DNA of 64,000 nucleotides, taken from the NCBI RefSeq assembly GCF_017565765.1, contig NZ_JAGDYP010000006.1, forward strand, positions 1 through 64,000, in the 5' to 3' direction. Position numbers and translations under genes: made by a program. Positions 35,457-43,243 of the stretch are shown piece by piece (within the stretch, counting starts at the first letter, position 1; each line of letters opens with the position of its first letter). A model generated the notes under the pieces. The model ran no database searches. It saw nothing but the letters and a program-made list of their open reading frames with translations, and was not told the origin of the DNA. This DNA comes from Capnocytophaga bilenii (lineage in GTDB: Bacteria; Bacteroidota; Bacteroidia; Flavobacteriales; Flavobacteriaceae).

Positions 35457-36929
35457 TTATCCTACACTTCCTTCCAATGAAATCTCTAAAAGTTTTTGAG
35501 CTTCTACAGCAAATTCCATAGGAAGTTTGTTCAGTACCTCCTTACCAAAACCATTTACGATAAGCGAAATAGCTTTTTCGGTATCAATACCACGTTGGTT
35601 GCAGTAAAAAATCTGGTCTTCACCTATTTTAGAAGTAGTAGCTTCGTGTTCTATTTGGGCAGTAGGGTTTTGAGCCTCTATGTAAGGAAATGTATGAGCA
35701 CCACAATCGTTACCCATAAGCAAAGAATCGCATTGTGAGAAGTTACGTGCATTTTGGGCACGTGGAATAACTTTTACCAGTCCGCGATAGCTATTTTGTG
35801 ATTTTCCGGCTGAAATACCTTTAGAAATAATAGTAGATTTGGTATTATTGCCCAAATGTATCATTTTAGTACCTGTATCAGCTTGCTGAAAGTGGTTTGT
35901 AACCGCTATAGAGTAAAATTCGCCTATAGAATTATCCCCTTTTAGCACTACCGAAGGGTATTTCCACGTAATAGCCGACCCAGTTTCTACTTGTGTCCAA
36001 GATATTTTAGCGTTTTTCTCGGCTAAGGCGCGTTTAGTAACGAAGTTGTACACCCCACCTTTACCATCTTTATCACCAGGGAACCAGTTTTGTACGGTAG
36101 AATATTTTATTTCGCCACCTTCCATAGCAATGAGTTCTACCACAGCCGCGTGTAGTTGGTTTTCATCGCGCTTGGGGGCTGTACAACCTTCTAAGTACGA
36201 CACGTACGAGCCTTCATCTACGATAAGCAACGTGCGCTCAAACTGACCAGTACCAGCCTGATTGATACGGAAATAAGTAGATAGCTCCATAGGGCATCGC
36301 ACTCCTTTAGGCACATAACAAAAAGAACCATCCGAGAAGACTGCCGAGTTTAGTGCCGCATAAAAATTATCAGTTTGAGGTACAACCGTACCCAAATATT
36401 TACGCACCAAATCAGGGTGTTTTTGGATAGCTTCCGACATTGAGCAGAAGATAATACCACGCTCTGCCAATGTTTTTTGGAACGTAGTAGCTACCGATAC
36501 CGAGTCCATAACCACGTCCATCGCTACCGCAGGTTTTTCCTCTTCTACACCTGCCAATCGCTTTTGCTCTTCTAGTGAAATACCCAATTTTTTAAAAGTG
36601 TCCAGCAGCTGAGGGTCTACCTCGTCAAGACTGTTGAGCTTTGGTTTTTGTTTAGGGGCAGAGTAGTAAGCAATATCCTGAAAGTCAGGAGTTTCAAAGC
36701 TAACATTAGCCCAATGTGGGGGTACATCCATAGCCTTCCAAGCTCGGTAAGCCTGCAAGCGCCATTCGGTCATCCATTCAGGTTCATTTTTCTTTTTAGA
36801 TAAGGCTATTACCACCTCTTCACTAAGCCCTTTGGGAAAGGTATCCGATTCTATATCAGTGTAAAAGCCGTATTTATATTCGTTATTTTCTAATTCTTGT
36901 TTAAGTTCCTCTTCTGTGTATTTAGCCAT
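35457..36929 (-). CDS. sufB: Fe-S cluster assembly scaffold SufB
   Basis: The 490-residue core protein of the SUF scaffold matches the family throughout, with [24 protein letters not shown] and the conserved Cys in a C-terminal FYCNQRG context near residue 450. Together with SufC and SufD it builds Fe-S clusters in the cytosol. sufC, sufD and sufS, which usually follow directly, are absent on both sides: rpe is downstream and a thioredoxin-fold gene upstream. A TACCTTTG promoter lies about 80 bases upstream. Confidence 0.95.
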   Translation of the reverse strand: MAKYTEEELKQELENNEYKYGFYTDIESDTFPKGLSEEVVIALSKKKNEPEWMTEWRLQAYRAWKAMDVPPHWANVSFETPDFQDIAYYSAPKQKPKLNSLDEVDPQLLDTFKKLGISLEEQKRLAGVEEEKPAVAMDVVMDSVSVATTFQKTLAERGIIFCSMSEAIQKHPDLVRKYLGTVVPQTDNFYAALNSAVFSDGSFCYVPKGVRCPMELSTYFRINQAGTGQFERTLLIVDEGSYVSYLEGCTAPKRDENQLHAAVVELIAMEGGEIKYSTVQNWFPGDKDGKGGVYNFVTKRALAEKNAKISWTQVETGSAITWKYPSVVLKGDNSIGEFYSIAVTNHFQQADTGTKMIHLGNNTKSTIISKGISAGKSQNSYRGLVKVIPRAQNARNFSQCDSLLMGNDCGAHTFPYIEAQNPTAQIEHEATTSKIGEDQIFYCNQRGIDTEKAISLIVNGFGKEVLNKLPMEFAVEAQKLLEISLEGSVG

Positions 36930-37009
36930 TTCTCTGTAGTATGTTATTAATTAAAATAGACAGCCTTGTGTTGCGTAATAAAAACGACTATAATGTCTAT
37001 TATTGGGTG

Positions 37010-37017
37010 CAAAGGTA
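37010..37017 (-). promoter_or_regulatory. -7 promoter element TACCTTTG for sufB
   Basis: Read on the minus strand this is TACCTTTG, about 80 bases upstream of the sufB ATG. It implies a leader of roughly 75 bases. Confidence 0.55.
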
Positions 37018-37085
37018 ATATTTTAGATTGAATTTAAAATATCTATACGCTTATTTTTTTTGATAAAAGATTGAAAAAACTAATA

Positions 37086-37640
37086 TTACTGCACTATTAG
37101 GCTATCTATCAGCTCGTGTACCTTATCGCTGTTCCAGCGAGCAATCCCTTGTTTTTCAGCACGTAAGTAGCCGTTTTTGTCTAAGATATACCCCGATGGT
37201 ATCTCTTCAGGGTCGAAAGGAATGTTTTTTTCTTGCATAATTAGGTAAGTAACCTTAAAGTGGAAATTGCGTTTTTGCATCATCTCCTCTACAGGTGCGG
37301 GTAGCTCGTTGGTAATGATATAGAAATCTACTTTGTCTTTATAAGAATCGTACAGTTTTTCCACTGCGTAAAGGTCGGCGATACTGATAGCTCGCCAAGA
37401 AGCAAAGTAATACACAAAAGCAGGTTTGCTACCTTTGCTTGCAAAGTAAAATTCCTCATTATTGCGTTCTTTGAGTTTCCAGTTGAAGTTGTACTGTTTT
37501 GCCTCGTTGGCAGGAATAATATCTACCCCACTGGCAAAAATACGCTGTAGCAATATCTTGCTTTCGTAGCCTAAGGGAGTAACGAAAAATGAAATAACAA
37601 ACAGAATTAGTAGCAGGTTTAAGATAGTACTTTTTTTCAT
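37086..37640 (-). CDS. TlpA-like thioredoxin-fold protein without active-site cysteines
   Basis: This 184-residue protein has one N-terminal membrane helix (TILNLLLILFVISFFVTPLG). The fold region FVYYFASWRAISIADLYAVEKLYDSYKDKVDFYIIT aligns with the TlpA pattern in which WCPPC follows the FxxFWA strand. Here that position reads WRAIS (82-86), so both redox cysteines are gone. An IPSGYILDKNGYLR segment keeps the cis-Pro region. It cannot be a normal disulfide reductase and may be a binding or regulatory relative. It is followed by trpF. Confidence 0.75.
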   Translation of the reverse strand: MKKSTILNLLLILFVISFFVTPLGYESKILLQRIFASGVDIIPANEAKQYNFNWKLKERNNEEFYFASKGSKPAFVYYFASWRAISIADLYAVEKLYDSYKDKVDFYIITNELPAPVEEMMQKRNFHFKVTYLIMQEKNIPFDPEEIPSGYILDKNGYLRAEKQGIARWNSDKVHELIDSLIVQ

Positions 37641-37659
37641 TTGGGTTTGTATTTTTTGT

Positions 37660-38280
37660 TTATTGAAAGTGCTTTATAAATTCCCTCACACGTGCCACCT
37701 CCTTCTCACCAGGTGAGGTTTCAAATTTGCTGTTGATATCGAGTGCAAAGATAGGAATTTTTGTAGACAACAAGGCTTTTATTGGCTTAATTTCGCTCAA
37801 TCCGATGCCACCACTCAGGAAAATAGGCTGCTTATAAGGATAGTTACTTAGCAAATCCCAGTTAAATACAGTGCCGTTGCCCCCGTAGTTTGCTCCTTTG
37901 GTATCAAATAGGAAGTAATCGGTAACAGATAGGTAAGGCGCAAGCGGTTCAAAATGAGCCTTATCGCCTATGGCAAAAGCCTTAATAATTGCAAGTTGTG
38001 GGTATGCCTGTTTCAGCTGTTGGCAAAACGCAGCAGACTCATCGCCGTGTAGTTGCAAGGCATTGAGCTGATAAGTATTTATCTTCTCCTCTATATATTG
38101 CAAGGAAGCATTCACAAAAACGCCTACTTTTTGTATAGTATCGGGTAGAGTAGGGAGGCTGCCACTGCAAAAGCGCGGTGAGGGCGGATAGAAGATAAAC
38201 CCCATATAGTCAGGGTTAAGTGCCGCTATATCGCCGATGTTTTGCGGTTGCCTCATTCCGCATACTTTTATTTTTACCAT
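37660..38280 (-). CDS. trpF: Phosphoribosylanthranilate isomerase
   Basis: This 206-residue TIM barrel catalyses the third step of tryptophan synthesis. Landmarks are KVCGMR with the catalytic Cys, PDYMGFIFYPPSPRF, VGVFVNAS, LQLHGDE and LSGGIGLSEIKPI, then ALDINSKFETSPGEK. No other trp gene is adjacent, so the pathway is scattered. It sits 20 bases downstream of its upstream neighbour's frame boundary in a compact minus-strand series. Confidence 0.93.
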   Translation of the reverse strand: MVKIKVCGMRQPQNIGDIAALNPDYMGFIFYPPSPRFCSGSLPTLPDTIQKVGVFVNASLQYIEEKINTYQLNALQLHGDESAAFCQQLKQAYPQLAIIKAFAIGDKAHFEPLAPYLSVTDYFLFDTKGANYGGNGTVFNWDLLSNYPYKQPIFLSGGIGLSEIKPIKALLSTKIPIFALDINSKFETSPGEKEVARVREFIKHFQ

Positions 38281-38283
38281 TTG

Positions 38284-38760
38284 TTACGCTCTCTTATGTT
38301 GTGAGATAGCACACTTCAGTGCCAATACACTGCCCAAGTGTACCCCTTCGTGTGAGATGTTGAAGTAAATAGCTTCTTCTATGTTGTTCAGTTCGTATTC
38401 TATGCCCGTTACATAGTGGTTATAGTGCTGAAAAATCCCTTTATTGTAGTCGGTTTCCAGCTGAGTAACGGTACTGATAAGCAACGTTTTTACCTCGTCA
38501 ATCTCCTCTTGGGTAGGGATATGCCCATCGGGAACAGTTCCTTTGCGGTAACGCTCTGTAAATTCGGCACTTATGTGCGTAGGCAAACCACTATTGCCAT
38601 AGCAATACAGCTGCTGGGTAACCACACAATGCGCCAAGTTCCAAAGAATATTATTTTTAAAGCCCGCAGGGATAATAGCCAATTCTTCGGGGGTAAAACT
38701 ATTGAGCAGCTTGAGCTGTCGCTCGCGTAGTTTTCTGTAGAGTACAAATACTTCTTTCAT
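38284..38760 (-). CDS. DinB-like protein
   Basis: This 158-residue four-helix protein fits the DinB/YfiT fold: KLRERQLKLLNSFTPEELAIIP, NILWNLAHCVVTQQ with the metal-ligand His, and SHEGVHLGSVLALK with two further His. The His triad is compatible with a metal site. DinB-like proteins include thiol transferases and nucleases of unsettled role. It is 3 bases from trpF, so the two are likely co-transcribed. Confidence 0.75.
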   Translation of the reverse strand: MKEVFVLYRKLRERQLKLLNSFTPEELAIIPAGFKNNILWNLAHCVVTQQLYCYGNSGLPTHISAEFTERYRKGTVPDGHIPTQEEIDEVKTLLISTVTQLETDYNKGIFQHYNHYVTGIEYELNNIEEAIYFNISHEGVHLGSVLALKCAISQHKRA

Positions 38761-38785
38761 TTTATAGTTATTTTTTGGTTATGAG

Positions 38786-41077
38786 TTAAAAATCAAAGTC
38801 AAAGTCGTTCAGCTCGTCTAATTTTGAGGTTTCTGTTTCGTTAAGTATTTCTTGAAGTCGTTCAGCTGTAGTCTCTTTGTTAGTGCCCCATAGTTCAGCC
38901 AGCAGTTCGCCAATGCTGTTTTTTTGGTTAGGCTCAAAGCTCGCAAAGGCACGGCGCAAGAACACTACCGAGCGCATAAATTGTTCCTCGTCTAATTGTT
39001 TGATGTAATTATCCAATTCGCGCCATATTACAGTGCGCGATAGCAGCGCATAGCGGTTACGCCCCGAAAAGCCCTCAAACCAAGCAGCCCCCAAGTCGGC
39101 GGGCGTACCTGCCGATAGGCGGCATGATACCTCACGAGCGCAATCCTCTTCAGTAGCAAGGTTGTGTTCTAAAAGAATAGCAAAGGCAGTACCCGATAGT
39201 TTGGTATTCAGGTCATCACGCCATGCAAGGTGGGTGAGTTCTTTTTGCCAAGTTTCGGTATCTACTATTTCGTATTGTTGTTCAGCGATAACTTCCATTA
39301 CATTCATAGCCTCAACAATAGGTTTTGAAGCTTTATCATCGCAAGTAGCCGCATCGCATAGCAAGAGAGCAGCGCGCAAGAAAAGCTGTTGTAGTATCGG
39401 TTTTAGCGGTTCGAGGTTAAACTGACGAAGGTCGCCGTATTGTATTAGTACCGATAGCTCTTGGGCAGCAAGAGCCGTTTCGCTAAAGCTGTTGGTATCT
39501 ACCAAAAGGCGTTGTAAGGTAGTGAGAGCATTGGTAAAAATATCGCTGAGCTGGCATTGGCACGTTTGGCGTATGATTTTGGCTACAAGTGCTATATTTT
39601 CGCACTCGTTTAGCTGTTCTTTTAAAGAATAAGCAGCTGCAATTTCTAAGGTTTCACCTTTTAGGTTGGCTTCTACAATTTCTATTTCTACTTCGGGCGA
39701 CCATTGTAGTACCCATTGTTCTGCCCACGAAGCTTTATCTTGTGTAATTTGTTTTTTAGAGGCAAAGTGAATACCCAAAGCCTCTAAGCGGTGTAAGAAA
39801 GTAGAGCGATTCAGGTCTATAAACGCTGCTTCTTTAGTTTTTACTTTGATGTTTTCGCGAAGGTCGAGGGTGAGGTCTTGTGCTACTGCCGATTTGTAGT
39901 TAGTAAGTTTTAGGCGTTTCAGTTCTTGGTTTACATCTTCCTGCACAGGAGTCTGACTTACGCCTTCGGGCAAGCTACCAATAGCCGTACCTATATCTAC
40001 TTTGTTGATAGCTTCTGCCACCCCCGATAGCCCGCCTCCGCCAAAGCAGGTAACCACAGCATCGTGAAGGTCTTCCAGCACAGGGTAAGCGCCCCCTTTC
40101 ATTGCCGAGAGCACATTGGCAAGGCGTACCGCTTCAATAACACTTGCCGAAGAGGCATTTTGCCCCTGAGCGCGTAGGTGTTGTGCTACTTTGGTGAGGT
40201 AGGTAGCTGCCAAATCGTCAAAAGAGTCATTTTGCATAGCCCGCCACATCAGTTCGTAGTAGTAAGGAGCATTGTTGCCCGCTCCGTAGCCCGTGCGGCT
40301 GCTTAGGCGTAAATACGAATAAGGCATTAAGGTAAGTTGCGAAGTAGCTTTGGGCAACTTTTTAAGTTCGTCATCACTCATTGGGGGCAATTCATTTTGT
40401 ACCCCCATCAGGTGATAAGCCCCCACGATTACCACTATTTCTTCAGGTTTAAACTCTTTTAGAGCTTTTTGTATTTCACGTTTCATATAAGCCTCACGGA
40501 TAAGGTTATACGAAAAGTCAAAAGGAGCTTCTTCTTGTTCTTTATCCACTACCATTTTTCGCATTTCTTCAGATTGCAAGGCGAGGGTAGGGGCAAAGGT
40601 ATTAGGTTGTAGATTGTGCTCGTAGTTGCGTTCCCAATAGTTTTCGTAGTCGGTTTCGCCACTTTGTTCGGCTACTTCTTTGTAAAGTTGGTTGTGATAG
40701 CGGTAAAAATTATGAGCTTTTAGGTTTTCCTCTTCATTTTTAGGTTGTTCTTGGCGCAGTTTGAGCATATTTTCCGAAGGAAGGTCTATAAAACGCAGTG
40801 TAACCTTCTTTTTTACCCCCCAGCATATCGCTTGGTATTCCGGCGAATATGACGCAAAGGGGTATAGTACCGTTTCTATAGGCAGTTCGGTAGTATAACC
40901 CAGCATAGCGATAGGCGGTTTTACGTTTTTTTGAGCGATTTGTGCCATTAGAGGGGTCGCATCGCTGGGACCTTCTATCAAGATACATTTAGGCTTGTGT
41001 TTTTCTAAAAATTCTATGAGGTGGTATGCGGCACTGGGGGAAAGGTGTCGTACCCCAAAATAGTGAATGTTACTCAT
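38786..41077 (-). CDS. DUF5682 family protein
   Basis: The 763-residue protein starts HYFGVRHLSPSAAYHL, continues CILIEGPSDATPLM (33-44) and has VVIVGAYHLMGVQ near 215-227. The GAYHL motif is reminiscent of the TraB/TIKI/ChaN/EreA superfamily of putative metalloenzymes. DUF5682 genes usually occur with a MoxR-type ATPase, a von Willebrand factor A protein and SWIM zinc-finger and DUF5691 genes. None of these is here, as a DinB-like gene and a secreted protein gene flank it. It overlaps the secreted protein gene by 8 bases. Function is unknown. Confidence 0.75.
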   Translation of the reverse strand: MSNIHYFGVRHLSPSAAYHLIEFLEKHKPKCILIEGPSDATPLMAQIAQKNVKPPIAMLGYTTELPIETVLYPFASYSPEYQAICWGVKKKVTLRFIDLPSENMLKLRQEQPKNEEENLKAHNFYRYHNQLYKEVAEQSGETDYENYWERNYEHNLQPNTFAPTLALQSEEMRKMVVDKEQEEAPFDFSYNLIREAYMKREIQKALKEFKPEEIVVIVGAYHLMGVQNELPPMSDDELKKLPKATSQLTLMPYSYLRLSSRTGYGAGNNAPYYYELMWRAMQNDSFDDLAATYLTKVAQHLRAQGQNASSASVIEAVRLANVLSAMKGGAYPVLEDLHDAVVTCFGGGGLSGVAEAINKVDIGTAIGSLPEGVSQTPVQEDVNQELKRLKLTNYKSAVAQDLTLDLRENIKVKTKEAAFIDLNRSTFLHRLEALGIHFASKKQITQDKASWAEQWVLQWSPEVEIEIVEANLKGETLEIAAAYSLKEQLNECENIALVAKIIRQTCQCQLSDIFTNALTTLQRLLVDTNSFSETALAAQELSVLIQYGDLRQFNLEPLKPILQQLFLRAALLLCDAATCDDKASKPIVEAMNVMEVIAEQQYEIVDTETWQKELTHLAWRDDLNTKLSGTAFAILLEHNLATEEDCAREVSCRLSAGTPADLGAAWFEGFSGRNRYALLSRTVIWRELDNYIKQLDEEQFMRSVVFLRRAFASFEPNQKNSIGELLAELWGTNKETTAERLQEILNETETSKLDELNDFDFDF

Positions 41078-41921
41078 AATATTCTAAAGTACGTTCTATA
41101 ATTTGCAGCGGAGTGCCGTTGATGTAAGTAGTTTTGCTTGTCCAATTGCCGTGAGCGTCATATACATAGCTATAAGTAACTATATTTTTCTCTTTTTTAG
41201 GGATTTTTATATGAGCTTCTAAGCTGATACAGTCGTTATTTTCGTTGTATTTGCGTTTTACGGTGCTTAAAAGGTCGTTTTTGCTGTTGTAATTGCGTGT
41301 TTGTACTACTAAATGTTGTTTGTTGTATTTGTTTTTTTCAGCTTGTAGCAAAGAGCCGTCATTAGCAAGGTATTTTTTTTCAATAGCGTCTCCTTTTTTG
41401 TCGTAAGCATATACAATACTACCTTCTAAAGAGTTCATACGGTAGGTATCTTCTTGGGTAACGTTGCCATTTTCGTCACGTTGGTAGTTGTAGTGGCTTT
41501 TTAGAAAGCCCCCAGGTGAGTAAGTAGCTTCTTTAGTGAGGTAGCCTTCGGGCGAATAAGCATACATTGTTTTGTCGGAGTTATAGCGAGACACGATAAG
41601 CTGTTTGCCTTCGTGAATATAGTGGTTTTCCATACGCCCATAAAGTTCGCCGTTTTGTAAGAAGAAGCGAGTTTGGGTAGTATAACCTTCGGGGTTGTAG
41701 TCTTTTTGGAGGTTATCGAGGTTTGCAATTTTAGCTACCGTATCAAGGTCGGTTTCTATAGCAGCCTTTTTGCCGTTAGCCACAGTATAGGGGATAGCGC
41801 GCAAGCTTTTTACTTTGCCTTTGAGGTTGCTAAGTTGTAGGTCGGTAGTAGGGTAGTGCATATTTTGTGCAGATACACTTGTAGCGATAGCCACTAGCAG
41901 AAAAGTAATGTATTTCATCAA
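41070..41921 (-). CDS. Secreted protein with MORN/YD-like short repeats, unknown function
   Basis: A signal peptide (MMKYITFLLVAIATSVSAQ) precedes ~264 residues with repeated short strands such as LTKEATYSPGGFLKSHYNY, NVTQEDTYRMNSL and YVYDAHGNWTSKTTY. These resemble the YDxxGN-type repeats found in many Bacteroidota exported proteins. Start at 41921 or the next ATG at 41918. It overlaps the DUF5682 gene by 8 bases. No known function. Confidence 0.7.
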   Translation of the reverse strand: MMKYITFLLVAIATSVSAQNMHYPTTDLQLSNLKGKVKSLRAIPYTVANGKKAAIETDLDTVAKIANLDNLQKDYNPEGYTTQTRFFLQNGELYGRMENHYIHEGKQLIVSRYNSDKTMYAYSPEGYLTKEATYSPGGFLKSHYNYQRDENGNVTQEDTYRMNSLEGSIVYAYDKKGDAIEKKYLANDGSLLQAEKNKYNKQHLVVQTRNYNSKNDLLSTVKRKYNENNDCISLEAHIKIPKKEKNIVTYSYVYDAHGNWTSKTTYINGTPLQIIERTLEYYE

Positions 41922-41944
41922 TGATATTTTTTAATTGAACACCG

Positions 41945-41952
41945 CAAAGGTA
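41945..41952 (-). promoter_or_regulatory. -7 promoter element TACCTTTG
   Basis: Read on the minus strand, TACCTTTG lies about 24 bases upstream of the ATG at 41921. It probably drives the secreted protein and DUF5682 genes together. Confidence 0.65.
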
Positions 41953-42088
41953 CGAAAATAATCATAAATGACAAATGATAAAAATTAGTTGTTAGTTTTT
42001 TGCTAATTTAAAATTCAAAATTCGCCAAACCTTCAGGGAAGATAAGGGGAAGATAAGGGGTGAGTGGGGGAGAATTATGAATTATGAA

Positions 42089-42436
42089 TTATGAATTTTG
42101 AATTGGGCACAAGCTGCAAGCTTGCGCCAGCGGGGCAATTTCTTTTGAGGTGCTTCTACTGCTTTGTTTTCTTCTACTCTCATACAAATACAATTTTGTA
42201 TAATAGTTCACACATATATCATCTACTTCCGTTGATCTTTCAACTGCTTCTTTTATTTCTTGTAATGAAAAATTATCTTCTATAAAACGTATTTCTTTAT
42301 CTGTTCCTCTCATTAAAACTCTACCAATGATGAAAATTTTGTCCTTTTCTATATCCAATTCTTCAAAACGACAATCCCAAAACACTCGTGGGTGTATGTG
42401 AGCTTTAAATTCTTTATCTAAATCGGTGTTATTCAT
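42089..42436 (-). pseudogene. DUF6922 antitoxin-like gene, left copy, 3' end replaced by a repeat
   Basis: From the ATG at 42436 the product begins MNNTDLDKEFKAHIHPRVFWD, the DUF6922 pattern (HPxxFWD... RVLMRGTDKEI). After SRSTSKEIA the frame runs into the dispersed hairpin repeat (residues PLAQACSLCPIQNS) and stops. DUF6922 proteins usually precede an AbiEii-type nucleotidyltransferase toxin. The start of that toxin's frame can still be followed (ending EAPQKKL) until the repeat cuts it. Start 42532 is rejected because it lies beyond the promoter. Confidence 0.7.
42105..42135 (+). repeat. Dispersed hairpin repeat, copy 2
   Basis: The same core as at 1073, GGCACAAGCT-GCA-AGCTTGCGCC followed by AGCGGGG, is preceded by four GAATTATGAATT/GAATTTTGAATT units. 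It lies exactly at the broken end of the left DUF6922/toxin module. Confidence 0.85.
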
Positions 42437-42455
42437 AACATATTTATATTTTTTG

Positions 42456-42463
42456 CAAAGATA
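42456..42463 (-). promoter_or_regulatory. -7 promoter element TATCTTTG, left DUF6922 copy
   Basis: TATCTTTG on the minus strand lies about 19 bases before the ATG at 42436. The sequence TATCTTTGCAAAAAATAT is shared with the right copy (44850), showing that promoter and gene were duplicated together. Confidence 0.65.
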
Positions 42464-42530
42464 CAAAATAATGTTTAATGCGCTACACTGAGGCTGTCCG
42501 AAAAGTTTTAAAAGCACGATTACGCCACAC

Positions 42531-42561
42531 ACTTTGGCAAACTTTCAGAGTTTGCCAAAGT
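42531..42561. repeat. Hairpin ACTTTGGCAAACT family, copy 3
   Basis: A perfect 13-bp stem (42531-42543 with 42549-42561) with a 5-base loop lies inside the MITE-like element. It shares its core and left flank with 25799-25829 and its core with 24375-24405. Confidence 0.8.
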
Positions 42562-42671
42562 TAATTGCTCTTATAATTGCACCACACTTGCGCCACACCT
42601 CCCCCTTTTGAAGGAAGTCCGCGAGCTGGCGCAGCGGAGTATGTGTTAAGGGGGGATGTTAATTAATCACT

Positions 42672-42747
42672 CTGATAATCAATCACTTTTATTCACATTG
42701 TAGGGGCGATTGGCAAATCGCCCTTACGAAACAAAACTTTTCGGACA
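42672..42747. repeat. 76-bp inverted repeat, left arm (flanks gltA)
   Basis: This segment is the reverse complement of 44668-44743 with only about five mismatches. It contains one terminal repeat of the 265-bp element and the GGGCGATT palindrome. The two arms enclose gltA and about 1.9 kb. Confidence 0.85.
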
Positions 42748-42867
42748 GCCTCTTTTTCTAGAACATCACCTCTCCAAGTCCCAAAAATCTGCCTGTGCGG
42801 CTCGCACTCCCCAAAGTCCTACAAGTCCCAAAAGTCCCATCAATTCAAAATTCAAAATTCTTCTCAT

Positions 42868-42944
42868 CGAACCTTGAGTGAACCTTGAGCGAAGGTTGAG
42901 CGAAGGTTGAGCGAAGGTTGAGCGAAGGTTGAGCGAAGGATAAG
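42868..42944. repeat. 11-bp tandem repeat, seven units
   Basis: Seven contiguous 11-bp units run CGAACCTTGAG, TGAACCTTGAG, four of CGAAGGTTGAG, then CGAAGGATAAG. The array is related to the five-unit array at 23291-23345. Confidence 0.9.
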
Positions 42945-43187
42945 CAGTGGGGGGGGAAGCTTGTGCCAGCGGGGGGGGTAGTAACTTAGAATGGTTTTAA
43001 ATTTTGCGATTGCAATAAAAAAATAATACCTTCTTTTTTGCGAATAATGCAACAACAACCCTCTTAAATTATTGATATTATATTTTTCTAAATATTTATG
43101 CTATATTTATTATAAAATACTAAAAACGTAACTTTTTAGCTGAAAAAAATATTTTTATTTATTATTTTTTCTTTCAAAATATTTTCG

Positions 43188-43195
43188 TACCTTTG
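43188..43195 (+). promoter_or_regulatory. -7 promoter element TACCTTTG for gltA
   Basis: TACCTTTG lies 48 bases before the gltA ATG. No TTTG is present at the usual -33 distance, as the upstream DNA is nearly all A and T. Confidence 0.65.
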
Positions 43196-43243
43196 CGAAT
43201 GAAAATTAAAAAATAGTAAATAACCCCAAAAAACATTACCACT

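Larger units (their letters stand above)
42490..42754. mobile_element. 265-bp MITE-like element with 19-bp terminal inverted repeats
   Basis: GAGGCTGTCCGAAAAGTTT at 42490-42508 recurs inverted at 42736-42754. Inside lie the hairpin 42531-42561, a palindrome containing GGGCGATT (42704-42723) and a C-rich/G-rich pair. No transposase is encoded, so it would depend on one elsewhere. No clear target duplication is visible. Half of it recurs inverted beyond gltA (44668-44743). The terminal sequence resembles insertion-sequence ends; the family is not identified. Confidence 0.6.
42437..43243. other. Repeat-rich gene-free region upstream of gltA
   Basis: This 807-bp stretch holds a 265-bp element with terminal inverted repeats, the third ACTTTGGCAAAC hairpin, a GGGCGATT-type palindrome, seven 11-bp tandem units, a partial copy of the dispersed hairpin repeat (42958-42978) and the gltA promoter. 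I see no gene. The frame at 42864-43058 on the minus strand is made of the repeats. Confidence 0.7.

Noticed and set aside
42868-42944. Possible CRISPR-like array
   Set aside because: Units are 11 bp and directly adjacent, with no spacers and no cas genes. It is a minisatellite.
42864-43058. Minus-strand frame of 64 codons upstream of gltA
   Set aside because: It consists of the 11-bp tandem units and the partial hairpin repeat.
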